64,000 nucleotides of DNA from Hydrogenophilus thiooxidans (GTDB lineage: Bacteria; Pseudomonadota; Gammaproteobacteria; Burkholderiales; Rhodocyclaceae), in assembly GCF_019049855.1 (NCBI RefSeq), contig NZ_JAHLSY010000010.1:1-64000 (forward strand), given 5' to 3'. Of this stretch, positions 28,197-38,501 are shown piece by piece; the first letter of the stretch is position 1; each line of letters starts with the position of its first letter. Made by a program: the position numbers and the translations under genes. A model generated the notes under the pieces. That model did not search any database. It had not been told where the DNA came from and saw only the letters and a list, made by a program, of their open reading frames with translations.

Positions 28197-31100
28197 ATGA
28201 AACGCATGCTCTTCAATGCCACGCAAGCCGAAGAATTGCGCGTGGCGATCGTAGATGGCCAGAAACTGATCGATATCGACATCGAATCCGCCCACCGCGA
28301 ACAACGTAAGGGCAACATCTACAAAGCGGTCATCACCCGCATCGAACCCAGTCTGGAAGCGGTCTTCGTCGACTACGGCGAAGAACGGCATGGCTTTCTT
28401 CCCTTCAAAGAGGTTGCGCGCAGCTACTGGCGCAGCAGCGAACAGAACGGTCGCACCCGTGTTCAAGACGCGCTCGAAGTCGGTCAAGAGCTGATCGTTC
28501 AAGTCGAAAAAGAGGAGCGGGGCAACAAAGGCGCAGCACTCACCACGTATGTTTCGCTCGCAGGGCGTTATCTGGTCCTGATGCCCAACAACCCGCGCGG
28601 CGGCGGCGTTTCTCGCCGCATCGACGGTGAAGAGCGCGCCGAACTCAAACAGATGCTGGAGATGCTCAACGTCCCGGAGGGCATGAGCCTGATCGCACGC
28701 ACCGCAGCGATCGGCCATTCGCTCGAAGAACTCCAATGGGACCTCGACTACCTGTTGAAGCTCTGGCGCGCGATCGAAGAAGCGGCAAACGCCCAAAAAG
28801 CCCCTTTCCTCATCTATCAAGAGAGCGCGCTCGTCATCCGCGCGATCCGCGACTACTTCCAGCCCGACATCAGCGAAATCCTCTGCGACACCGACGAAAT
28901 TTACGAGCAGGCGCGCCAGTTCATGCAGCACGTGATGCCCGACTGTGTGCGCCGTGTCAAACGGTACGCCGATGATGTCCCGCTTTTTTCCCGCTTTCAG
29001 ATCGAACATCAGATCGAAACCGCGTACGCGCGCCAAGTAACCCTGCCCTCTGGCGGTGCGATCGTAATCGACCACACCGAAGCGCTTGTCGCGATCGACG
29101 TCAACTCCGGCAAAGCGACCAAAGGTGCCGACATCGAAGAGACCGCGCTCAAGACCAACCTCGAAGCGGCGGAAGAGATCGCGCGACAGCTGCGGCTACG
29201 CGACCTAGGCGGCCTGATCGTGATCGACTTCATCGACATGGAAAACCCGAAAAACCAGCGGGAAGTCGAACAGAAACTCAAAGAGGCGCTGCACTTCGAC
29301 CGGGCGCGGGTCCAGATGGGGCGCATCAGCAAATTTGGGCTCCTCGAGCTCTCACGGCAACGGCTCCGCCCGGCGCTCGCCGAAGGCACCTATGTCCCCT
29401 GCCCGCGCTGCAGTGGCACCGGTCATATCCGCAGCACCGAATCGGCCGCGCTGCATATCCTGCGCATCATCGAAGAAGAAGCGATCAAAGAGCATACCGC
29501 CGCGGTTTATGTTCAAGTTCCGGTCGACGTCGGCACCTTTTTGCTCAACGAAAAACGGTTCGACGTCGCCCGTATCGAGGCGCGCCACCAGGTCCGCGTC
29601 GTGATCATCCCCAACCGGCACATGGAAACGCCAGCGCACGAAGTGGTGCGGCTGCGCCACGACCAAATCGACAACCTGGACGTGCGCTTGGTGAGCTACG
29701 AACTGGTCACGCCGCCAGCGCCGGAAACCGCGCCGACGAACCTCCTGTCCGAGCGCAAAGCGCCCAAGCAAGAAGCCGCGGTGAAAGGGATCGCCCCCGA
29801 CGCCCCGCCCCCGGTCACGCGAGCAACGGACGCACCGGAAGACGCGACGGCAGACACGGCGCCGACGGCCCAAACCACCGAGGCACCCCAGCAAGCTCCG
29901 CTGCTTCAGCGCCTTTTCGCGTGGCTCAAAAGCTTGATGGGACCAGGCGACACCAGCGCTACCTCATCGGAAACCGAAACCGCGAGCCCGTCCGCGCCAC
30001 CGGTGCGAAATGGCAACGGTCGCCGCAACGGCAACAGACGTCGCCCACCGCGCCGCAAACGGAGCGACGAATCGCCGCGCGACGCGTTGACCAGCGAAAC
30101 GTGGGCCGCACCGCCACAATCCCAAAGCGCCTCGGGCGAATCTTCCGAACCGTCCCCCGAGTCATCGGCTGAATCGGAAACAGGTGCCGAACCGTTGGAA
30201 CTGGTGCTCACACCGGAGAGCGGCAGCGAATCGCCGAGCAAACGGCGCCGTCGCCGCGGCCGAGGACGGCGCAAAGAGTCGGCTGCCGAAAGCGAGACCA
30301 CTGCTCCGACCGAAACCTACGACGCAGCAACCACCGAAACCACTTCGGCGGTAGCGGACACAACCGAGGAGCTTCCGGCTGAAGAACCGACCCCGACCGC
30401 ACCGTCAGCAGCATCGGCACAACCGGCCGAAACCGCGCGCGAAGCGGCCAAAGGGGCTGAAACCGCACAACCCGAGGCCACCGAACCTGCCGTGACGGCA
30501 TCCACCGATGCGGCAGAAGAAATAGCAACACCAGCACCCGAGCACGCCGAGAAGGAGCGCGTACCTGACGACGGCATCCTTCCAGAACGGCAGCTCCCGG
30601 TACCGGTTACGCCAGCAGTCACGGAAGTAGGGGCAGTAAGCGCTGCTGGCGAAACGACAGATACTCCAACTGCAGCGGACGAAACGGCTCTTGACACCAC
30701 CCAACGTCCGGAGGCAGAGCCTGGCGCAACCGCGGCAGTCGTGCCGCAAGACGGCGAAACAGCCAAGCAGGTGCCCGCTCGCGCAGAGCCCGGTGCCGAA
30801 TCGCAACCGGCTGCATCAGAAGCCACGGCACCCGAAGCAGCCGAACCCAAATCCGGTGCGTCGCCTGCGAACGCCGAAGGCTCCGAAGAAGCCCCGGTGC
30901 TGCTTGCGCCGCTTCCGGTCCCGGAACGCCTTGACGGCTCGCTGGCCGCCATCCCCCCGGGGCGTCCAGCGGTTTCGCAAAACCTGAGTGAAGGCGAGCC
31001 GCGTGACGGCAACACGGCAACGGAAGCCGCGCTTGGCACCCCTGAGCCGACAACGGACCTGCCAGCGCGCGCCGCAGACGACACCACCCACGAAACCCCG

Positions 31101-31421
31101 CCGGCAATGTCCGAACCGGGCGTGCCGCCCGCCAGCGCGGCGCCTTCCGCAACCGCCGCGCCATCGTCCCGCAACGCAGAGACGCCGAAGGGCAACGAGC
31201 CGCACGAGATTACGGATAAGCCTGCCCCGCGCCGCGAAACCGATACCGCGGCGCTGCGGGAAATGGTCGCGCAAGCGGGCCTCGTCTGGATCGAAACCGA
31301 CCCCAGCCGCGTCACGTATCGACCGGTTTTTCCGCAACCTGAGGGCTTGGGGCGCGTGATCCCGCGCGCCCCGAAACGCGACGAAGGACCGCTCATCCAG
31401 GTGGAGACGCGACGCAGCTAA
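28197..31421 (+). CDS. rne: Ribonuclease E
   Basis: Endonuclease central to mRNA decay and rRNA/tRNA processing. It has 1074 aa from [20 protein letters not shown]. It has an S1 RNA-binding domain (about 35-125) and a DNase I-like catalytic site with [11 protein letters not shown] and [11 protein letters not shown] (the two metal-binding Asp). The Zn-link CPRCSGTGH is at about 402-410. After about residue 530 comes a ~540-aa low-complexity Ala/Pro/Glu/Thr tail with Arg-rich patches ([25 protein letters not shown]). The extreme C-terminus is more ordered ([20 protein letters not shown]), a likely docking motif. It is divergent from rluC. Confidence 0.97.
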   Translation: MKRMLFNATQAEELRVAIVDGQKLIDIDIESAHREQRKGNIYKAVITRIEPSLEAVFVDYGEERHGFLPFKEVARSYWRSSEQNGRTRVQDALEVGQELIVQVEKEERGNKGAALTTYVSLAGRYLVLMPNNPRGGGVSRRIDGEERAELKQMLEMLNVPEGMSLIARTAAIGHSLEELQWDLDYLLKLWRAIEEAANAQKAPFLIYQESALVIRAIRDYFQPDISEILCDTDEIYEQARQFMQHVMPDCVRRVKRYADDVPLFSRFQIEHQIETAYARQVTLPSGGAIVIDHTEALVAIDVNSGKATKGADIEETALKTNLEAAEEIARQLRLRDLGGLIVIDFIDMENPKNQREVEQKLKEALHFDRARVQMGRISKFGLLELSRQRLRPALAEGTYVPCPRCSGTGHIRSTESAALHILRIIEEEAIKEHTAAVYVQVPVDVGTFLLNEKRFDVARIEARHQVRVVIIPNRHMETPAHEVVRLRHDQIDNLDVRLVSYELVTPPAPETAPTNLLSERKAPKQEAAVKGIAPDAPPPVTRATDAPEDATADTAPTAQTTEAPQQAPLLQRLFAWLKSLMGPGDTSATSSETETASPSAPPVRNGNGRRNGNRRRPPRRKRSDESPRDALTSETWAAPPQSQSASGESSEPSPESSAESETGAEPLELVLTPESGSESPSKRRRRRGRGRRKESAAESETTAPTETYDAATTETTSAVADTTEELPAEEPTPTAPSAASAQPAETAREAAKGAETAQPEATEPAVTASTDAAEEIATPAPEHAEKERVPDDGILPERQLPVPVTPAVTEVGAVSAAGETTDTPTAADETALDTTQRPEAEPGATAAVVPQDGETAKQVPARAEPGAESQPAASEATAPEAAEPKSGASPANAEGSEEAPVLLAPLPVPERLDGSLAAIPPGRPAVSQNLSEGEPRDGNTATEAALGTPEPTTDLPARAADDTTHETPPAMSEPGVPPASAAPSATAAPSSRNAETPKGNEPHEITDKPAPRRETDTAALREMVAQAGLVWIETDPSRVTYRPVFPQPEGLGRVIPRAPKRDEGPLIQVETRRS

Positions 31422-31912
31422 CTGCTCAGCGTGGCTCGATGGCGCGCTTCCAGCCAATCGAGCCACCCTTTCGCCCCCTCTTCGATGAGATCGAGCACCT
31501 GCTCGAACCCTTCTCGCCCGCCATAGTAAGGGTCTGGCACTTCGTAATTGGGAAACGCGCGGCTATGCGCCATGAAAAGCCCCAGCTGCGCGCGCGCCTC
31601 GAGCGGACGCATCCGTTCGAGCAGCGCCAGGTGGCTGCGATCCATCGCCAGAATCCAGTCGAAGCGGCGAAAATCGTCGCGGCAGATTTGCCGCGCGCGC
31701 AGCGCCGAAAGATCATAGCCCCGGGCGCGCGCGGCCCGTAGCGTCCGAGGGTCCGGCGGTTCCCCCACATGGTAGTCGTGCGTTCCCGCCGAATCGACCT
31801 CCAGCCACGTCACACCGCGCTGCTGCGCCAGATGGCGCAAAACCCCTTCCGCGGTCGGCGACCGGCAGATATTGCCCGTGCACACACACAACAAACGAAG
31901 TGGTGTTGTCAT
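31418..31912 (-). CDS. Low-molecular-weight protein-tyrosine phosphatase
   Basis: A 164-aa phosphatase of the LMW-PTP family. The P-loop [13 protein letters not shown] at about 9-21 gives the CX5R active site, and the general acid Asp lies in VPDPYYGG (about 128). The start at 31912 has AGGAGG upstream. It is encoded downstream of uvrB (29-bp gap) and overlaps the rne stop tail to tail by 4 nt. Single-gene LMW-PTPs outside capsule operons are common in betaproteobacteria; the substrate is unknown. Confidence 0.92.
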   Translation of the reverse strand: MTTPLRLLCVCTGNICRSPTAEGVLRHLAQQRGVTWLEVDSAGTHDYHVGEPPDPRTLRAARARGYDLSALRARQICRDDFRRFDWILAMDRSHLALLERMRPLEARAQLGLFMAHSRAFPNYEVPDPYYGGREGFEQVLDLIEEGAKGWLDWLEARHRATLSS

Positions 31913-31941
31913 ACTCCCTCCTGAGGCGCAATCGAGCGGCG

Positions 31942-34092
31942 TCACGCAACCGTCTCGAACCCGAACACCGACCGCCGCAACGCCAGCAGTTGATCGCGCA
32001 ACGCCGCCGCCTTTTCGAATTCGAGCGCCTCGGCGTGGCGTTTCATCTCGCGCTCCAGCTTCTGAATCGCTTTCGCGACCGCCTGCGGGTCACTGCGGTC
32101 GAGCTCAGCCAACCAATCCCCGTCCGCACGCGACGCCGCACGACCGCTTACACGGGCCGCCGCACCCGCACCGGATGCAGGCAACCCATCGATCAACTCT
32201 TTGACCGCTTTGACCACCGAACGGGGCGTAATCCCATGCGCCGCGTTGTAGGCGATCTGTTTGGCCCGCCGCCGCTCGGTCTCCTCGATCGCGCGGCGCA
32301 TCGAATCGGTGACCGTATCGGCGTAGAGGATCGCGGTTCCATGGACATGGCGCGCCGCTCGGCCGATCGTCTGGATCAACGACCGCTCCGAACGCAAAAA
32401 CCCCTCTTTGTCGGCATCGAAGACCGCCACCAACGAAACCTCGGGAATATCGAGCCCCTCGCGCAACAGGTTGATCCCCACCAGAAGATCAAACGCCCCC
32501 AAACGCAAGTCGCGGATGATCTCGGCGCGCTCCACCGTGTCGATGTCGGAATGGAGGTAGCGCGCCCGCACCCCATTTTCGTTGAGAAACTCGGTGAGGT
32601 CTTCGGCCATCCGCTTGGTGAGCACCGTCACCAACACCCGCTCACCGCGCGCGATGCGCTGCTGCGCTTCATGGAGCAGATCATCGACCTGCTGCGACGC
32701 AGGCCGCACCCACACCTCCGGGTCGACGAGACCGGTGGGGCGCACCACCAGTTCGACCACCGCGTCGCTCGTTTCCCGTTCATAATCCCCTGGTGTTGCC
32801 GAAACGAAAACCGTCTGCGGCATTCGCGCTTCGAACTCCGTCCAAGTAAGCGGCCGATTGTCCATCGCGCTGGGGAGGCGGAACCCGTACTCGACCAGAT
32901 TGGCCTTCCGCGCGCGGTCGCCGCGGTACATCCCTCCGATCTGTCCCACCGTGACGTGCGACTCGTCGATGAACAACACCGCGTCGGGAGGCAAATAGTC
33001 CATCAAGGTCGGCGGCGGCTCACCGGGCGCGCGCCCCGAAAGGTGGCGCGAATAGTTTTCGATCCCTTTGCAAAACCCCACCTCTTCGAGCATTTCCAGA
33101 TCGAAGAGCGTGCGCTGCTCGAGCCGCTGCGCTTCGACCACCTTCCCCGCAGCCAGCAGCGCTTCGCGCCGCTCCCGCAACTCGGCCTTGATCGCGTCGA
33201 TCGCGCGCAACACGGTTGCGCGCGGTGTGACGAAGTGGCTCGACGGATAGACCGTAAAGCGGGCAAGCTGTTGCACCACCGCACCGGTGAGCGGATCGAA
33301 GAGCTTCAACGCCTCGATCTCATCGTCGAACCACTCCACCCTGAGCGCCCATTCGGCGTGTTCGGCCGGAAAGATATCGATCACTTCGCCGCGCACGCGG
33401 AACGTCCCGCGCACGAAATCGCTCTCGGTGCGCTCATACTGCATCGCGACCAACCGCTCGATCGCCGCGCGGCGCGCAAGCTGCTCCCCCACCCGCAAGT
33501 GCAGGATCATCGCGTGGTAGTCGACCGGATCCCCGATCCCGTAGATACACGAGACGGTGGCGACGATCACCACATCCCGCCGCTCCAACAGGCTCTTGGT
33601 TGCCGACAGGCGCATCTGCTCGATGTGCGCGTTGATGCTCGAATCCTTCTCGATGTAGAGATCGCGGCTCGGCACGTAGGCTTCGGGTTGGTAGTAGTCG
33701 TAATAGGAAACGAAGTACTCGACCGCGTTCTTGGGGAAAAATTCGCGAAACTCGCTGTAGAGCTGCGCCGCCAAGGTCTTATTGGGCGCGATCACCAACG
33801 CCGGACGCCCAAGGCGCGCGATCACGTTGGCCATCGTAAAGGTCTTACCGGAACCGGTCACCCCCAACAACACCTGGCGCGCGAGCCCCGCCTCGAGCCC
33901 CTCGACCAACTGCGCGATCGCCTGCGGCTGATCCCCTGCCGGGGAATATGGGGCGTAGAGCACGAAAGGGCTTCCGGGAAAACGGTGCCAGGTCCCCTGC
34001 TCCTCTGCGTTTCGTAGCGGGACACCCCCTGGATTTGGCAAAGAATCGCCTGGGAGCGCCGTGGTAGAATCGTTTGCTGTCACAGGTACCAT
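31942..34092 (-). CDS. uvrB: UvrABC excision nuclease subunit B
   Basis: Damage-verifying helicase-like subunit of nucleotide excision repair. It has 716 aa from the ATG at 34092. Walker A GVTGSGKT is at about 77-84, the beta-hairpin [15 protein letters not shown] near 125-140, DESHV motif II, helicase motif [14 protein letters not shown], and a C-terminal UVR domain ([10 protein letters not shown]). The first ~35 residues are an extra Pro/Ala/Gly-rich segment. GATAAT and GGAAAG lie just upstream, so a GTG at 34083 is a rival start. It is divergent from the aminotransferase gene, with only 32 bp between starts. Confidence 0.96.
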   Translation of the reverse strand: MVPVTANDSTTALPGDSLPNPGGVPLRNAEEQGTWHRFPGSPFVLYAPYSPAGDQPQAIAQLVEGLEAGLARQVLLGVTGSGKTFTMANVIARLGRPALVIAPNKTLAAQLYSEFREFFPKNAVEYFVSYYDYYQPEAYVPSRDLYIEKDSSINAHIEQMRLSATKSLLERRDVVIVATVSCIYGIGDPVDYHAMILHLRVGEQLARRAAIERLVAMQYERTESDFVRGTFRVRGEVIDIFPAEHAEWALRVEWFDDEIEALKLFDPLTGAVVQQLARFTVYPSSHFVTPRATVLRAIDAIKAELRERREALLAAGKVVEAQRLEQRTLFDLEMLEEVGFCKGIENYSRHLSGRAPGEPPPTLMDYLPPDAVLFIDESHVTVGQIGGMYRGDRARKANLVEYGFRLPSAMDNRPLTWTEFEARMPQTVFVSATPGDYERETSDAVVELVVRPTGLVDPEVWVRPASQQVDDLLHEAQQRIARGERVLVTVLTKRMAEDLTEFLNENGVRARYLHSDIDTVERAEIIRDLRLGAFDLLVGINLLREGLDIPEVSLVAVFDADKEGFLRSERSLIQTIGRAARHVHGTAILYADTVTDSMRRAIEETERRRAKQIAYNAAHGITPRSVVKAVKELIDGLPASGAGAAARVSGRAASRADGDWLAELDRSDPQAVAKAIQKLEREMKRHAEALEFEKAAALRDQLLALRRSVFGFETVA

Positions 34093-34124
34093 CTTTCCAT
34101 TATCGCAAAAGTTGGAGAATCGCG

Positions 34125-35327
34125 ATGTCACTTTTTGCCAATGTCCCGCTTGCGCCGCGCGACCCGATCCTGGGTCTCAACGAAGCCTACGCTGCCGACC
34201 CGCGCTCGAACAAAGTGAACTTGGGCGTTGGGGTCTACTACGACGACAACGGGAAAATTCCGTTGTTGGCGTGCGTGCGCGAAGCGGAAACCGCGATGGC
34301 GGCAAACCCGAAACCACGCGGCTACCAGCCGATCGAAGGGCCAGCGCACTACACCACTGCGGTGCAGCACCTGCTCTTCGGCCCCCAATCCCCCCTCTTG
34401 GCAGAAAAACGGGTCGTCACCGCGCAAGGGCTTGGCGGCACCGGGGCGCTGCGTATCGGCGCCGACCTTCTCAAGCGGATCGTCCCCGACGCTTCGGTCT
34501 ATATCTCCGCCCCGTCGTGGGAAAACCACCGCGGCATCTTCGAAGCAGCGGGTTTCCCCGTTCATGAATATCGCTATTTCGACGCCCAAACGGGCGGCGT
34601 CGATTTCGCGGGCATGATTGCCGATCTCGAAGCCGCACCGGCCCACAGCATCATCGTGCTCCATGCCTGCTGCCACAACCCCACCGGCGCCGATCTCACC
34701 GAAGCGCAATGGCAAACGGTCGTTGAAGTCTGCCAAACCAAAGCGCTCGTGCCGTTCCTCGACATGGCCTACCAAGGCTTCGCCGAAGGAATCGACGCCG
34801 ACGCGGTTGCCGTGCGCCGCTTCTGCGACGCGGGAATTCCGTTGTTCATTTCGAGCTCGTTTTCGAAGAACTTCTCGCTCTACGGCGAACGGGTTGGGGC
34901 ACTTTCGATCGTCACCACCTCCGCCGACGAAGCCGCGCGGGTGCTTTCGCAACTCAAACGGGTGATCCGCACCAACTACTCCAACCCGCCGACCCACGGG
35001 GCAGCGTTGGTCGGCACCGTGCTCTCCGACCCGGCGCTTCGGCAGCAGTGGGAGACGGAACTGGCGGGCATGCGCGAACGCATCCGAGCGATGCGCCAAG
35101 GGCTGCGGGCGCGCCTGGAAGCCGCGGTTCCTGGGCGCGACTTCACCTTCGTCACCGCGCAGCGTGGGATGTTCTCCTACACCGGACTCACACCGGAACA
35201 GGTCGAACGGCTCCAACGCGACTTCGGCATCTACGCCGTGCGCTCGGGTCGGATCTGTGTCGCCGCGCTCAACAGCCGCAACCTCGACACCGTTGCCGAC
35301 GCGATCGCCACAGTGTTGCGCAGCTGA
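34125..35327 (+). CDS. Aromatic/aspartate aminotransferase (class I, AspC/TyrB type)
   Basis: PLP-dependent transaminase of subgroup I-alpha, 400 aa, starting [20 protein letters not shown] with [14 protein letters not shown]. It has [12 protein letters not shown] (about 184-195), the PLP lysine in [16 protein letters not shown] (about 243-258) and substrate-carboxylate Arg in [11 protein letters not shown] near 377. The length and these motifs match AspC/TyrB; which amino acid it prefers cannot be told from sequence. GGAG precedes the ATG. It is first of a plus-strand run to clpS-clpA. Confidence 0.93.
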   Translation: MSLFANVPLAPRDPILGLNEAYAADPRSNKVNLGVGVYYDDNGKIPLLACVREAETAMAANPKPRGYQPIEGPAHYTTAVQHLLFGPQSPLLAEKRVVTAQGLGGTGALRIGADLLKRIVPDASVYISAPSWENHRGIFEAAGFPVHEYRYFDAQTGGVDFAGMIADLEAAPAHSIIVLHACCHNPTGADLTEAQWQTVVEVCQTKALVPFLDMAYQGFAEGIDADAVAVRRFCDAGIPLFISSSFSKNFSLYGERVGALSIVTTSADEAARVLSQLKRVIRTNYSNPPTHGAALVGTVLSDPALRQQWETELAGMRERIRAMRQGLRARLEAAVPGRDFTFVTAQRGMFSYTGLTPEQVERLQRDFGIYAVRSGRICVAALNSRNLDTVADAIATVLRS

Positions 35328-35344
35328 CTGCGACTCGCTAGAAT
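35316..35344 (+). promoter_or_regulatory. Candidate clpS-clpA promoter
   Basis: TTGCGC (35316-35321), a 17-bp spacer and TAGAAT (35339-35344). It overlaps the end of the aminotransferase gene, and the -10 box ends 7 nt before the ATG at 35352. Transcription would start at or next to that codon. Confidence 0.55.
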
Positions 35345-35351
35345 GACCTCC

Positions 35352-35660
35352 ATGAGCGTGCAACCGGTCGAGCACATTGAACCGCAGGCGGCGGAAACCG
35401 AACTCAAGCCGCCGCCGCTCTTCAAGGTGCTGCTTTTGAACGACGATTTCACGCCAATGGACTTCGTGGTGGAAGTGCTGCAGCGCTTTTTTCATATGAA
35501 CACGGAACGCGCCGTCGCAATCATGCTCAAAGTCCACCATGAAGGGATGGCCGTGTGCGGCGTCTTCCCGAAAGACATCGCCGCCACCAAAGTGGCGCAA
35601 GTCACCGAGTTTGCGCGCAAGCACGGCCACCCCTTGGCGTGCACCATGGAGGAAGTTTAG
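35352..35660 (+). CDS. clpS: ATP-dependent Clp protease adaptor ClpS
   Basis: N-recognin that binds N-degron substrates and feeds them to ClpAP. It has 102 aa from the ATG at 35352 ([12 protein letters not shown]); an in-frame ATG at 35343 lies inside the -10 box. Conserved core: [20 protein letters not shown] with the substrate-pocket Asn-Asp, then [16 protein letters not shown] disordered N-terminal tail is typical. It is followed 2 bp later by clpA. No ribosome-binding site is seen. Confidence 0.95.
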   Translation: MSVQPVEHIEPQAAETELKPPPLFKVLLLNDDFTPMDFVVEVLQRFFHMNTERAVAIMLKVHHEGMAVCGVFPKDIAATKVAQVTEFARKHGHPLACTMEEV

Positions 35661-35662
35661 CG

Positions 35663-37987
35663 ATGATCGCCCCGGAGCTCGAAGTCACTCTGCATCTGAT
35701 CTTTGCCCAAGCGCGCCGGATGCGCCACGAGTATGTGACCGTCGAGCACCTGTTGCTCGGGCTACTCGACAACCCGTCGGCTTCGGAGGCGCTGCGCGCA
35801 ATCGGCGCCAACATCGATGGGCTGCGGCGTGACCTACAGCAGTTCATCGACACCCACGTCCCGCGCGTTCCGGGTGAGGGCGATTTCGACACCCAACCCA
35901 CCCTGGGCTTCCAGCGCGTCGTTCAGCGGGCGATCCTCAGCGTCCAGTCGGCGGGGAAATCGGACGTCACCGGCGCCGCGGTGCTCGTCGCGATTTTCGG
36001 CGAAAAAGATTCGCACGCGCTCTACTTGTTGCAGCGGCACAAAATCACCCGCCTCGACATCACCAACTACCTTGCGCACGGCGTCGTCCCCGATCGGGTC
36101 GCGCAACAGCAGAACCTACGCAACAAAGCTACCGCCCCCAAGAATAACCCCGCGGCAAGCGACGAGGACGACGAACAGCGTCCCGCAAACGGCGCTGCGG
36201 CGCTCGAACAATTCACCCTCAACCTCAACCAACTTGCGAAAGAGGGCAAGATCGACCCCCTCATCGGTCGCGACGCGGAACTTGAGCGGGTCGTGCAGAC
36301 CCTTTGCCGTCGGCGCAAGAACAACCCATTGCTCGTGGGCGAAGCCGGTGTGGGCAAGACCGCGATCGCCGAAGGGCTCGCGAAACGGATCGTCGACGGC
36401 GAAGTCCCCGAAGTGCTTGCGCACGCCACCGTCTATGCGCTTGACCTCGGAACCCTGCTTGCGGGAACCAAATACCGCGGCGATTTCGAACAGCGGCTGA
36501 AAAACGTCCTCAAAGCATTGCAGGAACAAGAGGGGGCGATTCTCTTCATCGACGAAATCCATACGCTGATCGGCGCCGGCGCCGCCTCGGGCGGAAACCT
36601 GGACGCTTCGAACCTCTTGAAACCGGCGCTTGCGAAGGGGCAATTGCGGTGCATCGGCGCCACCACCTACAACGAATACCGTCAGATCTTCGCCAAAGAT
36701 CACGCGCTCTCGCGCCGCTTTCAAAAAATCGACGTCACCGAACCGTCGGTTGCCGACACGGTCGCGATCCTCAAAGGGCTCAAAGAGCGCTTCGAAGCGC
36801 ACCACGGCGTCAAATACACCGCTGCGGCACTGCAAGCTGCCGCCGAACTCTCCGCGCGCTACATCACCGACCGGCAACTCCCCGACAAAGCGATCGACGT
36901 GATCGACGAAGCAGGTGCCGCGCAAAAAGTGCTCCCCAAAGGCAAGCAGAAAAAGACGATCGGCAAAGCGGAAATCGAAGCGGTGGTTGCCAAACTGGCC
37001 CGAATCGCGCCCCGCGCCGTCGCCCACGACGACCGGCAAAAGCTCGCTACCCTCGAACGTGACCTCAAACAGGTGGTGTTCGGGCAGGACGAAGCGATCG
37101 AACAGCTCGTGCGCGCGATCAAACTCAACCGCGCCGGACTCGGCAACCCCAACAAACCCATCGGCTCGTTCCTCTTCTCCGGGCCAACGGGTGTCGGCAA
37201 AACCGAAGTAGCGCGCCAGCTCGCCTTTACCCTCGGGATCGACCTCGTGCGCTTCGATATGTCCGAATACATGGAGCGCCACACCGTAAGCCGCCTCATC
37301 GGTGCGCCGCCCGGTTACGTCGGGTACGAAGAAGGGGGGCTGTTGACCGAAGCGGTGATGAAAAAACCCCACTGCGTCCTTCTCCTCGACGAAATCGAAA
37401 AGGCGCACCCGGACGTCTTCAACCTGCTTTTGCAGGTGATGGACCACGGAACGCTCACCGACGCCAACGGCCGTAGCACCGATTTCCGCCACACGATCCT
37501 CATCATGACCACCAACGCGGGCGCAGAAACGATGCAGCGAAGCGCCATCGGCTTCACCGCGAAGCGCGAAGCGGGCGACGAGATGGCCGAACTCAAACGC
37601 GTCTTCACCCCAGAGTTCCGCAACCGACTCGACGCGATCGTCTCGTTCAAGCCGCTTACCCCCGACGTGATTGCACGCGTCGTCGATAAATTCCTCCTGC
37701 AGCTCGAAGCGCAACTCCAAGAAAAACGGGTCGAAGCCCACTTCACCGACGAACTCAAAGCGTGGCTCGCTGCGAAAGGGTTCGATCCGGTGATGGGCGC
37801 CCGTCCGATGGCGCGCCTCATTCAAGAGACGATCCGCGCAGCGCTCGCAGACGAACTCCTCTTCGGCCGTCTGGCCCACGGTGGCGAAGTGACGATCGAC
37901 ATCGACGACCACGAAAAGGTGGTGCTTCGCTTCCCGGAAGACGGCGAAACTTCCGATCACCTCCCTGTCGTCGAAGCCGAAGGATGA
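35663..37987 (+). CDS. clpA: ATP-dependent Clp protease ATP-binding subunit ClpA
   Basis: AAA+ unfoldase that partners ClpP. It has 774 aa. The N-domain (about 1-145) begins [21 protein letters not shown]1 has Walker A GEAGVGKT at about 227-234 and Walker [15 protein letters not shown]2 has Walker A GPTGVGKT at about 507-514. C-terminal ClpB-D2-small domain features [11 protein letters not shown] near 712. It is coupled to clpS (2-bp gap) and precedes rraA by 7 bp. clpP is not in this window. Confidence 0.98.
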   Translation: MIAPELEVTLHLIFAQARRMRHEYVTVEHLLLGLLDNPSASEALRAIGANIDGLRRDLQQFIDTHVPRVPGEGDFDTQPTLGFQRVVQRAILSVQSAGKSDVTGAAVLVAIFGEKDSHALYLLQRHKITRLDITNYLAHGVVPDRVAQQQNLRNKATAPKNNPAASDEDDEQRPANGAAALEQFTLNLNQLAKEGKIDPLIGRDAELERVVQTLCRRRKNNPLLVGEAGVGKTAIAEGLAKRIVDGEVPEVLAHATVYALDLGTLLAGTKYRGDFEQRLKNVLKALQEQEGAILFIDEIHTLIGAGAASGGNLDASNLLKPALAKGQLRCIGATTYNEYRQIFAKDHALSRRFQKIDVTEPSVADTVAILKGLKERFEAHHGVKYTAAALQAAAELSARYITDRQLPDKAIDVIDEAGAAQKVLPKGKQKKTIGKAEIEAVVAKLARIAPRAVAHDDRQKLATLERDLKQVVFGQDEAIEQLVRAIKLNRAGLGNPNKPIGSFLFSGPTGVGKTEVARQLAFTLGIDLVRFDMSEYMERHTVSRLIGAPPGYVGYEEGGLLTEAVMKKPHCVLLLDEIEKAHPDVFNLLLQVMDHGTLTDANGRSTDFRHTILIMTTNAGAETMQRSAIGFTAKREAGDEMAELKRVFTPEFRNRLDAIVSFKPLTPDVIARVVDKFLLQLEAQLQEKRVEAHFTDELKAWLAAKGFDPVMGARPMARLIQETIRAALADELLFGRLAHGGEVTIDIDDHEKVVLRFPEDGETSDHLPVVEAEG

Positions 37988-37994
37988 CGCAGCG

Positions 37995-38474
37995 ATGACC
38001 TTTCAAACCACCGACCTCTGTGACGCCTTCGAAAGCGAACTCCAGGTACTTGCGCCAATCCTGCGCTCCTACGGCGGCGCGCGCTGCGCGGGCGGCCCAA
38101 TCCGCACCCTCAAAATCTTCGAAGACAACGCGCTCGTGCGGGAAACGCTGGCAACCCCGGGCGAAGGGGCAGTGCTCGTGATCGACGGCGGCGGCAGCCT
38201 GCGCCGCGCGCTCCTTGGCGATCAGCTCGCGGAACTGGCAGTCCAAAATAGCTGGGCAGGCGTGATCGTCTATGGCGCGATCCGCGACTCCCGCGCCATC
38301 GCGCAGCTGCCGCTTGGCGTCTGGGCCATGGGCACGATTCCCCTCAAAACCGTGAAACGGGGCGAGGGACAACGCGACATTCCCGTCACCTTTGGCGGGG
38401 TCACCTTCACGCCCGGACACTTTGTCTATGCCGACGAAGACGGCGTGATCGTCGCGCCGCGCCCACTCCTCTGA
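37995..38474 (+). CDS. rraA: Regulator of RNase E activity RraA
   Basis: A 159-aa protein of the RraA/MenG-like family. Motifs are DLCDAFESELQVL, DGGGSLRRALLGDQLAELA (about 63-81) and GAIRDSRAIAQLPLGVWA (about 95-112). In E. coli RraA trimers bind the RNase E tail and inhibit it; homologues can instead act as oxaloacetate decarboxylases or HMG aldolases. The short 159-aa form and the presence of rne in the same window favour the RNase E role. It follows clpA by 7 bp. Confidence 0.9.
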   Translation: MTFQTTDLCDAFESELQVLAPILRSYGGARCAGGPIRTLKIFEDNALVRETLATPGEGAVLVIDGGGSLRRALLGDQLAELAVQNSWAGVIVYGAIRDSRAIAQLPLGVWAMGTIPLKTVKRGEGQRDIPVTFGGVTFTPGHFVYADEDGVIVAPRPLL

Positions 38475-38501
38475 TCCCAGGAAAACGGGGCACAGCCGCC
38501 C

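Noticed and set aside
27956-28309. 117-aa frame starting with GTG in the rne leader, with one hydrophobic stretch
   Set aside because: It runs out of frame into rne, the composition beyond the first 35 codons is shadow-like, and no ribosome-binding site or family pattern was seen.
31900-34017. 705-aa open frame on the plus strand
   Set aside because: Antisense shadow of uvrB.
34128-35630. 500-aa open frame on the minus strand
   Set aside because: Antisense to the aminotransferase and clpS; no domain.
36116-37960. 614-aa open frame on the minus strand
   Set aside because: Antisense shadow of clpA.
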